The notes under the pieces: model-generated
Seen by the model: only the letters and a program-made list of their open reading frames with translations
Told to the model about the DNA's origin: nothing
Databases searched by the model: none
Position numbers and translations under genes: made by a program
Shown: positions 26,113-38,030 of the stretch, piece by piece
Layout: each line of letters opens with the position of its first letter
Position numbering within the stretch: position 1 is the first letter of the stretch
Origin: Ruegeria arenilitoris
Lineage (GTDB): Bacteria; Pseudomonadota; Alphaproteobacteria; Rhodobacterales; Rhodobacteraceae
Direction: 5' to 3'
Assembly: GCF_013031355.1 (NCBI RefSeq)
Contig: NZ_WPZO01000004.1
Location: 124,001-188,000, forward strand
Length of the DNA stretch: 64,000 nucleotides

Positions 26113-27048
26113 ATGAAGAAACTGATCACAGCCATTGCCCTGCTGGCCGCCGCGCCCGCCTGGGCCGAGGATAAGATGACCGTCCTGTTGGACTGGTTCA
26201 TCAACCCCGACCATGGCCCCATCATCGTGGCGCAGGAAAACGGTTACTTCGCCGATGAGGGGCTTGAGGTGGAAATCATCCCGCCCGCCGACCCCTCGGC
26301 CCCGCCGCGCCTGGTGGCCGCCGGTCAGGCGGATCTGGCAGTTTCCTACCAACCGCAACTTCACCTGCAGATTCACGAGGGCCTGCCGCTAAAACGTGTC
26401 GGCACGCTGGTTGCCACCCCGCTGAACTGCCTGCTGGTGCTTGAAGATGGACCGATCGAAACGCTGGCTGACCTCAAAGACAAGAAGGTCGGCTTCTCGG
26501 TCGCTGGAGTGGAAGAGGCGGTTCTGTCCGCGATGCTGAACAACCATGACGTGGCGCTGGACGATATCGAGATGATCAACGTGAACTTCTCACTGTCGCC
26601 GTCGCTGATGTCCGGTCAGGTGGATGCGGTGATCGGGGCCTTCCGCAACTTTGAACTGAACCAGATGGATATCGAAGGCGTCGCAGGCCGCTGTTTCTAT
26701 ATCGAGGAAGAAGGCGTGCCGCCTTATGATGAGCTGATCTATGTCGCCAACCCCGAAACGATGGATGCCGACAAGGTCGCGCGTTTTCTGGCCGCGACAG
26801 AAAAAGCGACCCAGTTCATCGTGAACAACCCGGAAAAGAGCTGGGAGATTTTCGCCGCCACCTCGCCAGAATTGCAGGATGAGCTGAACGCCCGCGCCTG
26901 GGTCGACACGCTGCCCCGTTTTGCTCTGCGCCCCGCGGGTTTTGACGCGGGCCGCTATGCCCGGTTCGAGGCATTCCTGAAAGACAGCGGCATGATCGAC
27001 AGCATCAACCCGGTAAACGACATCACCATCGACGTGACCGTGCAATGA
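26113..27048 (+). CDS. thiY: Periplasmic pyrimidine-binding protein ThiY (NMT1/THI5-like)
   Basis: A 311-aa solute-binding protein with a Sec signal peptide (MKKLITAIALLAAAPAWAE, cleavage near 18). The mature part begins VLLDWFINPDHGPIIVA, typical of NMT1/THI5-like proteins that bind N-formyl-4-amino-5-aminomethyl-2-methylpyrimidine or HMP. I start at ATG 26113 with AGGAAA upstream; GTG 26089 overlapping thiF would place eight charged residues before the signal. Works with thiZ and thiX downstream. Confidence 0.88.
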   Translation: MKKLITAIALLAAAPAWAEDKMTVLLDWFINPDHGPIIVAQENGYFADEGLEVEIIPPADPSAPPRLVAAGQADLAVSYQPQLHLQIHEGLPLKRVGTLVATPLNCLLVLEDGPIETLADLKDKKVGFSVAGVEEAVLSAMLNNHDVALDDIEMINVNFSLSPSLMSGQVDAVIGAFRNFELNQMDIEGVAGRCFYIEEEGVPPYDELIYVANPETMDADKVARFLAATEKATQFIVNNPEKSWEIFAATSPELQDELNARAWVDTLPRFALRPAGFDAGRYARFEAFLKDSGMIDSINPVNDITIDVTVQ

Positions 27049-27719
27049 GCGGATACGGCAAAGCGTTCACGCTGATGCGTGATGCGGCGCAGGGGCCGTG
27101 GCGGGATTACACCCGCCACGCCTTTGTCGAAGGGATGAAGGATGGCACCCTGCCGCGTGCAGCGTTTCTGCACTATCTGCGGCAGGACTACGTGTTCCTG
27201 ATCCACTTCTCGCGCGCTTGGGCATTGGCGGTGGTGAAGTCCGAAACCCATTCCGAGATGCTGACTGCGGTTGCGACCGTCAACGCATTGGTGGCTGAAG
27301 AAATGCAGCTGCATATCGGGATTTGCGAGGCAGAAGGCATCTCGGGCGAAGAGCTGCTCGCAACCAAGGAGCGAGCCGAGAATCTGGCCTATACCCGCTT
27401 TGTGCTCGAGGCCGGGTATAGCGGCGATCTGCTGGACCTTTTGGCCGCGCTGGCGCCTTGCGTGATGGGGTATGGTGAGATTGGTGCTCGGCTGGCGTCC
27501 GAGGCCACGTCCGACACCTATCGCGACTGGATCAACACCTATGCCAGCCCGGACTATCAAGGGGCCTGTCAGGCAGTAGGCGTACTGCTCGATGCGGCTC
27601 TAACACGGCGCATTGGTGCGGATTTTGAGGCGTCGCCGCGCTGGCAGCGCCTGAGCCAGACCTTCCGCACCGCGACTGAGCTTGAGGTCGGTTTCTGGCA
27701 AATGGGCCTGACCCCGTGA
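27045..27719 (+). CDS. tenA: Aminopyrimidine aminohydrolase / thiaminase II TenA
   Basis: A 224-aa helical enzyme that hydrolyses aminopyrimidine breakdown products of thiamin to HMP. The nucleophile is C139 (APCVMGYGEIG) and the conserved glutamate sits in ELEVGFW near 212-214. Located between thiY and thiZ with 4-bp overlaps on both sides, so import and conversion of the salvaged pyrimidine are one transcriptional unit. Confidence 0.93.
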   Translation: MSGYGKAFTLMRDAAQGPWRDYTRHAFVEGMKDGTLPRAAFLHYLRQDYVFLIHFSRAWALAVVKSETHSEMLTAVATVNALVAEEMQLHIGICEAEGISGEELLATKERAENLAYTRFVLEAGYSGDLLDLLAALAPCVMGYGEIGARLASEATSDTYRDWINTYASPDYQGACQAVGVLLDAALTRRIGADFEASPRWQRLSQTFRTATELEVGFWQMGLTP

Positions 27720-28444
27720 CCCCAGCACCTGACCTGACCATAGCCGGATCGGCCAGCATCAACGGCACAACGCTGTTTGCGCCGCTGTCCCTGACGCTTG
27801 GCGCGGGGCAATGGACCTGCCTGCTAGGCGGGTCGGGTGTTGGAAAAACCACCGTTCTGCGCTTGATTGCAGGGCTGGATACCGGGGCAGAATTCACCGG
27901 CCGGATCACCGCCAGCGATGGCCACCCGGTGACCGCGCGCGTCGCCTATATGGCGCAGGACGATCTGTTGCTGCCTTGGGCGACAGTGGCGCAGAATGTC
28001 TCGCTGGGCGCGCGGTTGCGGGGTGAAAAACCGGACCTTGCGCACCGTGACCGTCTGATCGAACGGATGCGCCTGCAGGATCATCTGACCAAGAAGCCCG
28101 GCGAATTGTCCGGTGGTCAGCGGCAGCGCGTCGCCCTGGCCCGCACGCTGATGGAAGATCGCCCCATCGTGTTGTTGGATGAGCCGTTCTCGGCGCTCGA
28201 TGCCCGCACCCGCGCGGATATGCAGGATTTGGCGGCCGAGGCATTGCAGGGGCGGACCGTTCTGCTGGTCACCCATGACCCGGCCGAGGCCGCAAGGCTG
28301 GGTCAGTCCATCGTGGTGATGTCGCAGCACGGCTTGACCCCCTGTCAGCCTCCTGCTGCGCCTGCGCCACGCAAGGTCGATGACCGGGGGTCGCTGGAAG
28401 CCCAAGGTGCGCTGCTGCGTCTTTTGCGCGAGGAAGCGGCGTGA
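27716..28444 (+). CDS. thiZ: ABC transporter ATPase ThiZ
   Basis: A 242-aa ATPase of the pyrimidine importer, of the SsuB/TauB-like branch. Walker A GGSGVGKTT near 38-46, signature LSGGQRQR, Walker B VLLDEPFSALD. GTG start in a GTGA overlap with tenA. Confidence 0.88.
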   Translation: MTPAPDLTIAGSASINGTTLFAPLSLTLGAGQWTCLLGGSGVGKTTVLRLIAGLDTGAEFTGRITASDGHPVTARVAYMAQDDLLLPWATVAQNVSLGARLRGEKPDLAHRDRLIERMRLQDHLTKKPGELSGGQRQRVALARTLMEDRPIVLLDEPFSALDARTRADMQDLAAEALQGRTVLLVTHDPAEAARLGQSIVVMSQHGLTPCQPPAAPAPRKVDDRGSLEAQGALLRLLREEAA

Positions 28445-29175
28445 AATACCTCTCGGCCCTTGCTGCAACCCTGTTCGCATTGGCGGTCTGGCAAGCGATT
28501 GTTTCGCTAACTGGATTGCCGAAATTCATCCTGCCCGGCCCCGCCTTGGTGGCGGAGACATGGTGGCAAAACCGCTGGCTGATTGCCGAACACACGTGGA
28601 TCACCGCAGTCGAAGTGGTGGTCGGGTTGGCCTGTGGAACGGTTCTGGGGGTTGTCACCGCGCTACAACTGGCCAATTCCCGTGCCGCGAGAGTTTTGGT
28701 GCAGCCGATGCTGGTCTTCACGCAGGCGCTGCCGGTCTTTGCGCTGGCGCCGCTGCTGACCCTGTGGCTGGGCTACGGGCTGTGGTCCAAGGTGGCGATG
28801 GCGGTGCTGATCATCTATTTCCCGATCACCTCATCCTTTTTTGATGGCTTGATGCGGACGCCTGCGGGGTATCTCGATCTGGCGCGCACCATGCAGGCCA
28901 GCCCGCGCGCGGTGTTGTGGCATATCCGGATACCTGCGGCGCTGCCGTCGCTGGCCTCAGGGATGCGGCTGGCGGCGGTCTATGCGCCGATTGGGGCGGT
29001 GATCGGCGAATGGGTCGGCTCTTCGCAGGGGTTGGGGTATCTGATGTTGCTGGCCAATGGCCGCGCCAAGACCGATCTGATGTTTGCGGCGATGCTGACG
29101 CTGGGAGTGTTTTCGATCCTGCTGCATATGCTTGTCCGCCGCGCCACTTCCCGCATGGCGGGCGAGGCGCGTTAA
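28441..29175 (+). CDS. thiX: ABC transporter permease ThiX
   Basis: A 244-aa inner-membrane permease with about six helices and the EAA loop region around LDLARTMQASPRAVLWHIRI, then GEWVGSSQGLGYLM. GTG start overlapping thiZ (GTGA). Last gene of the thiamin operon; radC follows after 35 nt and may be read through. Confidence 0.88.
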   Translation: MKYLSALAATLFALAVWQAIVSLTGLPKFILPGPALVAETWWQNRWLIAEHTWITAVEVVVGLACGTVLGVVTALQLANSRAARVLVQPMLVFTQALPVFALAPLLTLWLGYGLWSKVAMAVLIIYFPITSSFFDGLMRTPAGYLDLARTMQASPRAVLWHIRIPAALPSLASGMRLAAVYAPIGAVIGEWVGSSQGLGYLMLLANGRAKTDLMFAAMLTLGVFSILLHMLVRRATSRMAGEAR

Positions 29176-29210
29176 CCTTTCAGAAACCGATTCTGCGCCA
29201 GTCTGAGGGC

Positions 29211-29966
29211 ATGACCCAGGACGCCTTTGCCGAAGCCCCGATGCTGTTTGAAACTGACGAAGCCCCGGTGCAGCCGCTGCCGTCGGGGCGATTACCGTCT
29301 TACATCAAGGATCACCGCAAACGGCTGCGTGAACGGTTCATGTCGGGTGGCTCGGCCGCGATACCGGATTATGAGCTGTTGGAGTTGGTCCTGTTCCGAT
29401 CCATTCCCCGACAGGACGTCAAACCGCTGGCGCGGGCACTGATGGATACGTTCGGCGATTTCAACCGGGTACTGACCGCGCCCGAGGAACGACTGCGGCA
29501 GATCAAGGGCGTTGGCGATACGGTTATCACCGATCTGAAAATCCTTGAGGCCTGCGCCCACCGCATGGCCCGCGCGCGGGTGATGCAGCGGCATGTGATC
29601 TCTGGCTGGGACGCGCTGCTGGATTATTGCCACACCACCATGGCCCATCGCGAGACCGAGCAGTTCCGGGTATTCTACCTGGACCGCAAGAACGTGCTGA
29701 TCGCGGATGAGGAACAGGCCAAGGGCACCGTCGATCACGTGCCGGTCTATCCGCGTGAGGTGGCGAAACGGGCGCTGGAACTGAATGCCTCGGCGCTTAT
29801 TCTGGTGCACAACCATCCGTCGGGCGATCCGACTCCGTCACAGTCGGATATCGACATGACCAACCGGATTCAGGATGCCTGTCTGGCGCTGGGCCTGACG
29901 TTGCACGATCACCTGATCATCGGCAAATCGAATGAGCTGAGCTTTCGGTCGGAAGGGTATCTCTAG
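29211..29966 (+). CDS. radC: RadC/JAB-domain protein (MPN+ metalloprotease-like)
   Basis: A 251-aa protein with helix-hairpin-helix segments in the N-terminal half (IKGVGDTVITDL near 98-109) and a C-terminal JAB/MPN+ domain with the metal motif HNHPSGDPTPSQSD. Despite its name, a role in DNA repair is unproven. Start ATG 29211. Convergent with the PstS/OmpA gene, only 4 nt between stops. Confidence 0.92.
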   Translation: MTQDAFAEAPMLFETDEAPVQPLPSGRLPSYIKDHRKRLRERFMSGGSAAIPDYELLELVLFRSIPRQDVKPLARALMDTFGDFNRVLTAPEERLRQIKGVGDTVITDLKILEACAHRMARARVMQRHVISGWDALLDYCHTTMAHRETEQFRVFYLDRKNVLIADEEQAKGTVDHVPVYPREVAKRALELNASALILVHNHPSGDPTPSQSDIDMTNRIQDACLALGLTLHDHLIIGKSNELSFRSEGYL

Positions 29967-29970
29967 CGGG

Positions 29971-31527
29971 TTACCTGACCCAGACCTCGACCCGGCGATT
30001 GACCTTGCGGCCCCAATCAGTGTCGTCGCAGGCCATCGGCATAGCCTCGCCGAACCCGTCTACTTCGAGCTCGATACTGTCGGGGATCGCGGTTTCCACC
30101 GCTGCCAGCACCGCGTTGCGCACTGTTTTTGCCCGCAGCAGCGCAATCCGCGCGTTGGCTGCTGCGTCACCGTCGCCGTCGCTGAAACCGACAAAGACTA
30201 GTTTGCGCGCATCGAGCGTTCCCGCTTCAAGCTGTTGGGCCAATTGCAGGATGTTGGACCGAGATTGCGCGTCAGGTCGCGAAGATCCAGCCTCGAACCG
30301 GAAGGACAGCGACAGGCGGGACAAAGGCCGCAACGTGGTGACCATACGCTGCAGTTCTTCCAGCCCGACCTCAGTGCCGCCCGAGGCCACGGCATTGGCA
30401 AACCGGTTTCCCTGCAGCTCGATCGGCATCCTCTCGGGCGCCTGATCAACAAAACCTGCGGCGCGGATTGCCATCTGGGCGTCAGCGCTTTGGGTATAGG
30501 CCAGAAACTGACGGGCGACGCGGGGCAGGCGTTGCTGGGGCAGATACAGGAACATGGGTGAAGTCAGAGGGTAATCCTCGGTCTTGATTGTTTGCCTTGT
30601 GGCCATCAGCGCATGACCACACCCCCCGGCCAGCGGCAGGGCGCGCGCCGTTTCGACCTCGGCCTCGCTGGCTATTCCGATGGCAAAGGGATCATCGGCC
30701 ACGGCACGCACCAGATCGCTGCCACGCGTGTGTCGGAGGACGACATCGGACAGCGCCACTTTGGCGGGGGCAAGCAACCGATCCTCGACCCCTTGCGCCA
30801 GACCTGACCCGGTTTCGGGCAGGTGCAGCGCTATTGGCGCGTCCGGTCCGCCCAAAGCGGACCAGTTGTCGATCTCACCGGACAGCACCAGCGCCAGATC
30901 GGACAGGGAAACAAACGGCACCGGGTTGTCTGGGGCAACGATGGGGACCAACGCATCCAGCGCCACAACCCGTGAGCGGCGCGCCTGGGTCAGGTCGCCC
31001 AGACCCGCAGCCTCGGCGGCCTCTTGTTCCGACGGACGGATTTCGCGCAGAGCCATCACAATATCGGTTTGTCCCGCAATCAGATCGGAAAAGCCGCCGC
31101 CTGTATTGCCAACGTCGAAAAAGAACTGCCCAAGCGGGGCATCGCGCCCGGTCTGGTGCAGTTCATAAACAAGTTTGTCGTTTTGGGTCATGAGGGGCGT
31201 TGCCGACAGCCCCTCTTGTTCCGCAAAGCCCATCAGCAGGGCGGGCAGTACCTTTTCGGCCATGACGGACGATCCGGAAAACCGTAATTCGGCCACGAAG
31301 TCGGTCAGGTTGGGGCAGGCAGGTCCGTCGCAGGTCACACCCGAACCGTCGACCGTCAACTCGCCGAATTGCGTATCGACGCGGTAGAACTCGCCGTCGA
31401 ACCCCAGAAGGGTTCCGGCCACCTCGACCTTGCCGTCATGAGAGGTGAGCGTGATGTCCTGCGCCTGAACGGCTGAGGCAAATGTTGCCGAAAACAGTGC
31501 GGCTGCCGCCACACGAAGAAATGTCAT
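29971..31527 (-). CDS. Periplasmic PstS-like solute-binding domain fused to OmpA C-terminal domain
   Basis: A 518-aa secreted protein with signal peptide (cleavage near AVQAQ, about 22). A short beta region at 25-75 is followed by a PstS/PBP-2-like domain (about 80-360), then an OmpA-type peptidoglycan-binding domain (about 395-518: LSFRFEAGSS, FVGFSDGDGD, NARIALLRAKTVRNAVL, NRRVEVWV). The usual OmpA order is kept, so it probably tethers a phosphate- or other anion-binding module to the cell wall. No pst transport genes are nearby. It lies downstream of the secA-linked hypothetical gene on the same strand. Confidence 0.8.
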   Translation of the reverse strand: MTFLRVAAAALFSATFASAVQAQDITLTSHDGKVEVAGTLLGFDGEFYRVDTQFGELTVDGSGVTCDGPACPNLTDFVAELRFSGSSVMAEKVLPALLMGFAEQEGLSATPLMTQNDKLVYELHQTGRDAPLGQFFFDVGNTGGGFSDLIAGQTDIVMALREIRPSEQEAAEAAGLGDLTQARRSRVVALDALVPIVAPDNPVPFVSLSDLALVLSGEIDNWSALGGPDAPIALHLPETGSGLAQGVEDRLLAPAKVALSDVVLRHTRGSDLVRAVADDPFAIGIASEAEVETARALPLAGGCGHALMATRQTIKTEDYPLTSPMFLYLPQQRLPRVARQFLAYTQSADAQMAIRAAGFVDQAPERMPIELQGNRFANAVASGGTEVGLEELQRMVTTLRPLSRLSLSFRFEAGSSRPDAQSRSNILQLAQQLEAGTLDARKLVFVGFSDGDGDAAANARIALLRAKTVRNAVLAAVETAIPDSIELEVDGFGEAMPMACDDTDWGRKVNRRVEVWVR

Positions 31528-31552
31528 TTGAAGTTCGAGCCTGCCTGCGGGT

Positions 31553-32509
31553 TTAGTTTGCCGCGATTGTCAGGTCTTGGAGCAAATTATTCAACACCAG
31601 AAACTCACCGGTTCTGGAACAATCCGGAAAGCTGAGCGTCAGGTCGCGCGACCGCAGGCTTCGGTCATACTGCAACTCCAGCGACTGCACGTTCAGGTCC
31701 TGGCCGCAATTGGCCTCAGTTACCTCAGCCTCGACCGTCAATGCGATTGATCCAGATTGCTGCGATTGCGCCGCTGGGAAGGAATAGACTTCGACGTTTC
31801 GGGCATCGTGGAATGTGGGTTGGGCCAGGTGCACGACGCTGCCTGCGCCCCGCGTGCCGGACTCGGCCGAGACATGACCCGCGTCGCCATAGCTGGCCCC
31901 AAATTCCAGCGCATGGATCTGCAGTTCGGTCTCACCCTGCCATTGCAGGGCCACGCGGGAATACTGGCCGATGTCGGGAATGTGAGTGGTGGCTACGGTC
32001 CCCTTCTGATCATCAAGCGAGATCAGAAAGATCGCGTACTCCGACAGGGCCGGTATGGTCAGGTCCAACGTGCCGTTTGCGTCCGTCTCTTGCGTGACGG
32101 TCAGGCCGCTGTGATGCACTTCGATTCGTTCATTGCCGTGGCAGGGAGCTTTGACGATCAGGCGGGCGGCAGCACCGGGAACGGCACGGGCCCGAGCGCT
32201 CAGGCCACACTCGGCGCGGTCCGAGGGGGATGACCGGCTGGGGTTCAGCGTTCGTTTTGTCGACGAAGTGATCTGGTCTGTTGCCGGGGCGGGGGTCGAG
32301 GAGGTCAGGACGATGTCCTCCAGCCCGGGCACAACAGCGTTCTGGGCGGTGGATACAACTTCGGGGTTCTGCGAACCGTTCGGTCCCGCAGGAAATCCAT
32401 TCTGCATCAAGTAACCGATAGCCAGCGCGCAAACGACCGTGCCGCCGGTGGTCACATAGTTCTTAATGACAAACAAGACACCCTCCCCAGTTGAAGGAGC
32501 GAGTCGCAT
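31553..32509 (-). CDS. Uncharacterised N-terminally anchored protein next to secA
   Basis: A 318-aa protein I cannot assign. One hydrophobic segment (TVVCALAIGYLMQ, about 24-36) would anchor it in the inner membrane, with a Ser/Thr/Pro-rich linker to about 95 and a beta-rich periplasmic part of roughly 220 residues containing four scattered cysteines. The start is uncertain: ATG 32509 as given, or TTG 32476, which has GGGGAGGG just upstream and gives a neater signal-anchor. It lies between secA and the PstS/OmpA gene on the same strand. Homologues in this group may be labelled 'translocase', probably only from proximity to secA. Confidence 0.65.
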   Translation of the reverse strand: MRLAPSTGEGVLFVIKNYVTTGGTVVCALAIGYLMQNGFPAGPNGSQNPEVVSTAQNAVVPGLEDIVLTSSTPAPATDQITSSTKRTLNPSRSSPSDRAECGLSARARAVPGAAARLIVKAPCHGNERIEVHHSGLTVTQETDANGTLDLTIPALSEYAIFLISLDDQKGTVATTHIPDIGQYSRVALQWQGETELQIHALEFGASYGDAGHVSAESGTRGAGSVVHLAQPTFHDARNVEVYSFPAAQSQQSGSIALTVEAEVTEANCGQDLNVQSLELQYDRSLRSRDLTLSFPDCSRTGEFLVLNNLLQDLTIAAN

Positions 32510-32521
32510 ATTGATTAAGAA

Positions 32522-32544
32522 TCACGGCCAATATGTGGCCGTGA
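32522..32544 (-). terminator. Probable terminator hairpin after secA
   Basis: Read on the minus strand, TCACGGCCA pairs with TGGCCGTGA (32522-32530 with 32536-32544), 9 bp and a 5-nt loop, followed by a short T-rich stretch (ATTCTTAAT). It sits in the gap after secA and before the next gene. The weak T run lowers certainty; it could be an mRNA 3' stabiliser. Confidence 0.55.
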
Positions 32545-32576
32545 GAGGGACTCAATGTGTCTGATTTCGGGCAGCC

Positions 32577-35294
<2,718 letters not shown>

Positions 35295-35470
35295 GTTCAC
35301 TCCAGCGGATCTGTTCTTGTCTTGGTTGCGACAGGCTTGCCCACCTTGCGCGCAACCCATAGATACGGGGGGTGAAAGGCGGCCCTGTCCAAGGCTTCAA
35401 AGCGATGTAAGCGGCAGGTTCCAGAGTGTCAACGCTGCGCCCTGTCGCGGCAAAGAAATAGGATGATTCC

Positions 35471-36319
35471 ATGCCCAAAGGCCTCACTTTTCTGCCATCG
35501 CTGGCGCTTGCTGCGGCGATGGCCCTGCCATTGGCCGCCGAAACCAAACCCGACGCCAGCACCGTTATTGCCCGCGTGAACGGGGATGAGATCACTTTGG
35601 GTCACGTCATCGCCACCGGTGCCGCTCTGCCCGAGCAGTACCAGCAGATTGAAGACGACGTGCTGTACGAGCTGATCGTCGACCAGTTGATCCAGCAGGC
35701 ATTGCTGGGCCAGCAGCAAGAGGCCTTGTCCAAGTTGAACACGCTGGCGCTGGACAATGAGACACGCTCGCTGCTGGCTGTGCAGACGGTGAACGCCCTG
35801 ATCGAGGAAGAGCTGACGGATGAGGCGATCCAGGCGGCCTATGACGCCAAATATGCCGATTTCCAGGGCGCTGACGAATTCAATGCCAGCCACATCCTTG
35901 TGGAAACCGAAGAAAAAGCCAAAGAGATCAAGGCACAGCTGGATGACGGCGCCGATTTTGCCGAAATGGCCAAAGAGCACTCGACCGGCCCGTCGGGTCC
36001 CAACGGGGGTGAGCTGGGCTGGTTCGGATCGGGCCAGATGGTTCCGGCATTCGAGGCAGCCGTGATCGGCCTGGAAAAGGGTCAGGTGTCCGAGCCCGTG
36101 AAAACCCAGTTCGGCTGGCACGTGGTCACTCTGAACGACAAGCGCAAATCCGAGGCACCTGAACTGGATCAGGTGCGCGCTGAGCTGAGCCAGACCCTGC
36201 AGCAAGAGGTCATTCAGGCCCGCATCGACGAACTGACCCAGCAGGCCGAGATCGAACGCCCGGCGCTGGAAGGCGCTGGCCCCGAGGTTCTGCGTCAGAC
36301 AGACCTGATTCAGGAGTAA
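35471..36319 (+). CDS. Periplasmic parvulin-type peptidyl-prolyl isomerase
   Basis: A 282-aa SurA/PrsA-like foldase. Signal peptide (MPKGLTFLPSLALAAAMALPLAAE), an N-terminal helical chaperone part, and a rotamase domain at about 135-230 (ASHILVETEEKA, GGELGWFGSGQMVPAFE, QFGWHVVTL). It probably assists outer-membrane or periplasmic protein folding after Sec export, in keeping with its place opposite secA. Six nt before argJ. Confidence 0.9.
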   Translation: MPKGLTFLPSLALAAAMALPLAAETKPDASTVIARVNGDEITLGHVIATGAALPEQYQQIEDDVLYELIVDQLIQQALLGQQQEALSKLNTLALDNETRSLLAVQTVNALIEEELTDEAIQAAYDAKYADFQGADEFNASHILVETEEKAKEIKAQLDDGADFAEMAKEHSTGPSGPNGGELGWFGSGQMVPAFEAAVIGLEKGQVSEPVKTQFGWHVVTLNDKRKSEAPELDQVRAELSQTLQQEVIQARIDELTQQAEIERPALEGAGPEVLRQTDLIQE

Positions 36320-36325
36320 ACGCGC

Positions 36326-37552
36326 GTGGCCACGATCACCAAGGTCTCTCCGCTGGCTCCGGCGGCTTTTCCCGAATTGCCCGCGATTGACGGTGTGCGC
36401 TTTGCCACTGTTGAGGCGGGGGTGCGCTATCAGGGACGCACTGACGTCATGCTGGCAGTCCTGGACCCGGGCACGTCTGTGGCCGGGGTCTTTACCCGGT
36501 CCGCCACCCGTGCGGCGCCGGTGCTGGACTGTCAGGACAAGATCGGCGGGGCCAGTGACGGCCCGGCAGCCATCCTTGTGAACTCGGGCAATGCCAACGC
36601 GTTCACCGGGCATTACGGTCAGACCTCGGTGGCCGAGGTGACGCAGGCTGTCTCGACAGCCACCGGCGTTCCGGTCGAACGGGTCTTTACCTCTTCGACC
36701 GGCGTGATCGGCGAGCCGCTGCCGCATGAGCGTATCGTTGCACAGCTTGAGACGCTGAAATCGGGCCTCAGCCGCCATGCCATCGAAGACGCTGCGCGGG
36801 CGATCATGACCACCGATACCTTCCCGAAAGGGGCATCGGCACAAGTCGAGATTGACGGCAAAACAGTCTCTATTGCGGGGATTGCCAAGGGTTCCGGCAT
36901 GATCGCGCCGGATATGGCGACGATGCTGGTCTACATCTTTACCGATGCGCAGGTCGAGCAATCGGCATTGCAGGCGATGCTGGGGGCGCAGACCGACCGG
37001 ACCTTCAACTGCATCACCGTGGACAGCGACACCTCGACCTCGGACAGCCTGCTGCTGTGCGCCACCGGGGCCTCGGGTGTGGATGCAACCGGCAACGCGG
37101 CTTTTGCCGAGGCGTTGGAAACCGTAATGCTGGATCTTGCCCAGCAGGTGGTGCGCGACGGGGAAGGCGCCACAAAATTCGTGGAAATCCGCGTGACCGG
37201 GGCCGCCTCGGACGCTGACGCCAAGGTGCATGGTCTGGCGATCGCGAACTCACCGTTGGTAAAAACCGCGATTGCGGGCGAAGACCCGAACTGGGGCCGC
37301 GTGGTCATGGCCATCGGCAAGTCCGGCGCCGCAGCGGATCGGGACCTGCTGAGCATTTCCTTCGGTGACATTCTGGTGGCTGAAAAAGGCTGGGTCAGCC
37401 CGGATTACCGCGAGGAAGACGCCGCTGAATATATGAAGGGTCAGGATCTGGTGATCACCGTCGATCTGGAGCTGGGAGCGGGCAAGTCCACTGTTTGGAC
37501 CTGTGACCTGACCCACGGGTATATCGAGATCAACGCGGATTATCGCTCGTGA
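36326..37552 (+). CDS. argJ: Bifunctional ornithine acetyltransferase / N-acetylglutamate synthase
   Basis: A 408-aa arginine-biosynthesis enzyme that recycles acetyl groups between N-acetylornithine and glutamate. The self-cleavage motif KGSGMIAPDMATML is present with nucleophile T199, so the protein should mature into alpha and beta chains. NSGNANAFTG near 89-98 is also conserved. GTG start; GTGA overlap with mutT. Confidence 0.95.
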   Translation: MATITKVSPLAPAAFPELPAIDGVRFATVEAGVRYQGRTDVMLAVLDPGTSVAGVFTRSATRAAPVLDCQDKIGGASDGPAAILVNSGNANAFTGHYGQTSVAEVTQAVSTATGVPVERVFTSSTGVIGEPLPHERIVAQLETLKSGLSRHAIEDAARAIMTTDTFPKGASAQVEIDGKTVSIAGIAKGSGMIAPDMATMLVYIFTDAQVEQSALQAMLGAQTDRTFNCITVDSDTSTSDSLLLCATGASGVDATGNAAFAEALETVMLDLAQQVVRDGEGATKFVEIRVTGAASDADAKVHGLAIANSPLVKTAIAGEDPNWGRVVMAIGKSGAAADRDLLSISFGDILVAEKGWVSPDYREEDAAEYMKGQDLVITVDLELGAGKSTVWTCDLTHGYIEINADYRS

Positions 37553-37947
37553 AAACTGTCCTTGTTTCTGCCGTTGCCCTGATCGATATCGAGGGCCGGG
37601 TGCTGCTGGCGCAGCGCCCGGAAGGCAAATCCATGGCTGGTCTGTGGGAGTTCCCCGGAGGCAAGATCGAATCCGGCGAAACCCCCGAGGCCGCCCTGAT
37701 CCGTGAATTGCACGAGGAACTGGGCATCGACACCTGGGCCTCGTGCCTCGCGCCACTGACCTTTGCCAGCCACAGCTATGATGATTTTCACCTGCTGATG
37801 CCGCTGTTTGCCTGCCGCAAATGGGAGGGCATCCCGCAGTCCAAGGAGGGGCAGGCGCTGAAATGGGTGCGCGCGAATGACTTGCGCAACTACCCGATGC
37901 CTGCGGCGGACGTGCCGTTGATCCCGATTTTGCGGGACTGGTTGTAG
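37549..37947 (+). CDS. mutT: MutT-type Nudix hydrolase (8-oxo-dGTP diphosphatase-like)
   Basis: A 132-aa Nudix enzyme sanitising oxidised nucleotides. The box runs from G37 (GGKIESGETPEAALIRELHE) through EELGI to residue 60. A GTG start overlaps argJ. The close match to small MutT proteins supports the name, though related (d)CTP diphosphatases look the same at this level. Confidence 0.85.
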   Translation: MKTVLVSAVALIDIEGRVLLAQRPEGKSMAGLWEFPGGKIESGETPEAALIRELHEELGIDTWASCLAPLTFASHSYDDFHLLMPLFACRKWEGIPQSKEGQALKWVRANDLRNYPMPAADVPLIPILRDWL

Positions 37948-38030
37948 GCGCAATGTGCCTTGGTATTGGGCGCCTTGTGAAATCTAGTCAGCCAACAAGA
38001 TATAGCGCTGAAAAACAAAACGATGAGAAT

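Noticed and set aside
35429..37231. A 600-codon minus-strand frame across the PPIase and argJ genes
   Set aside because: It crosses two well-supported genes and a gene boundary and resembles no protein family.
37947..37976. AGGCGC...GCGCCT inverted repeat after mutT as a terminator
   Set aside because: Six base pairs with a long loop and no T run; too weak to call.
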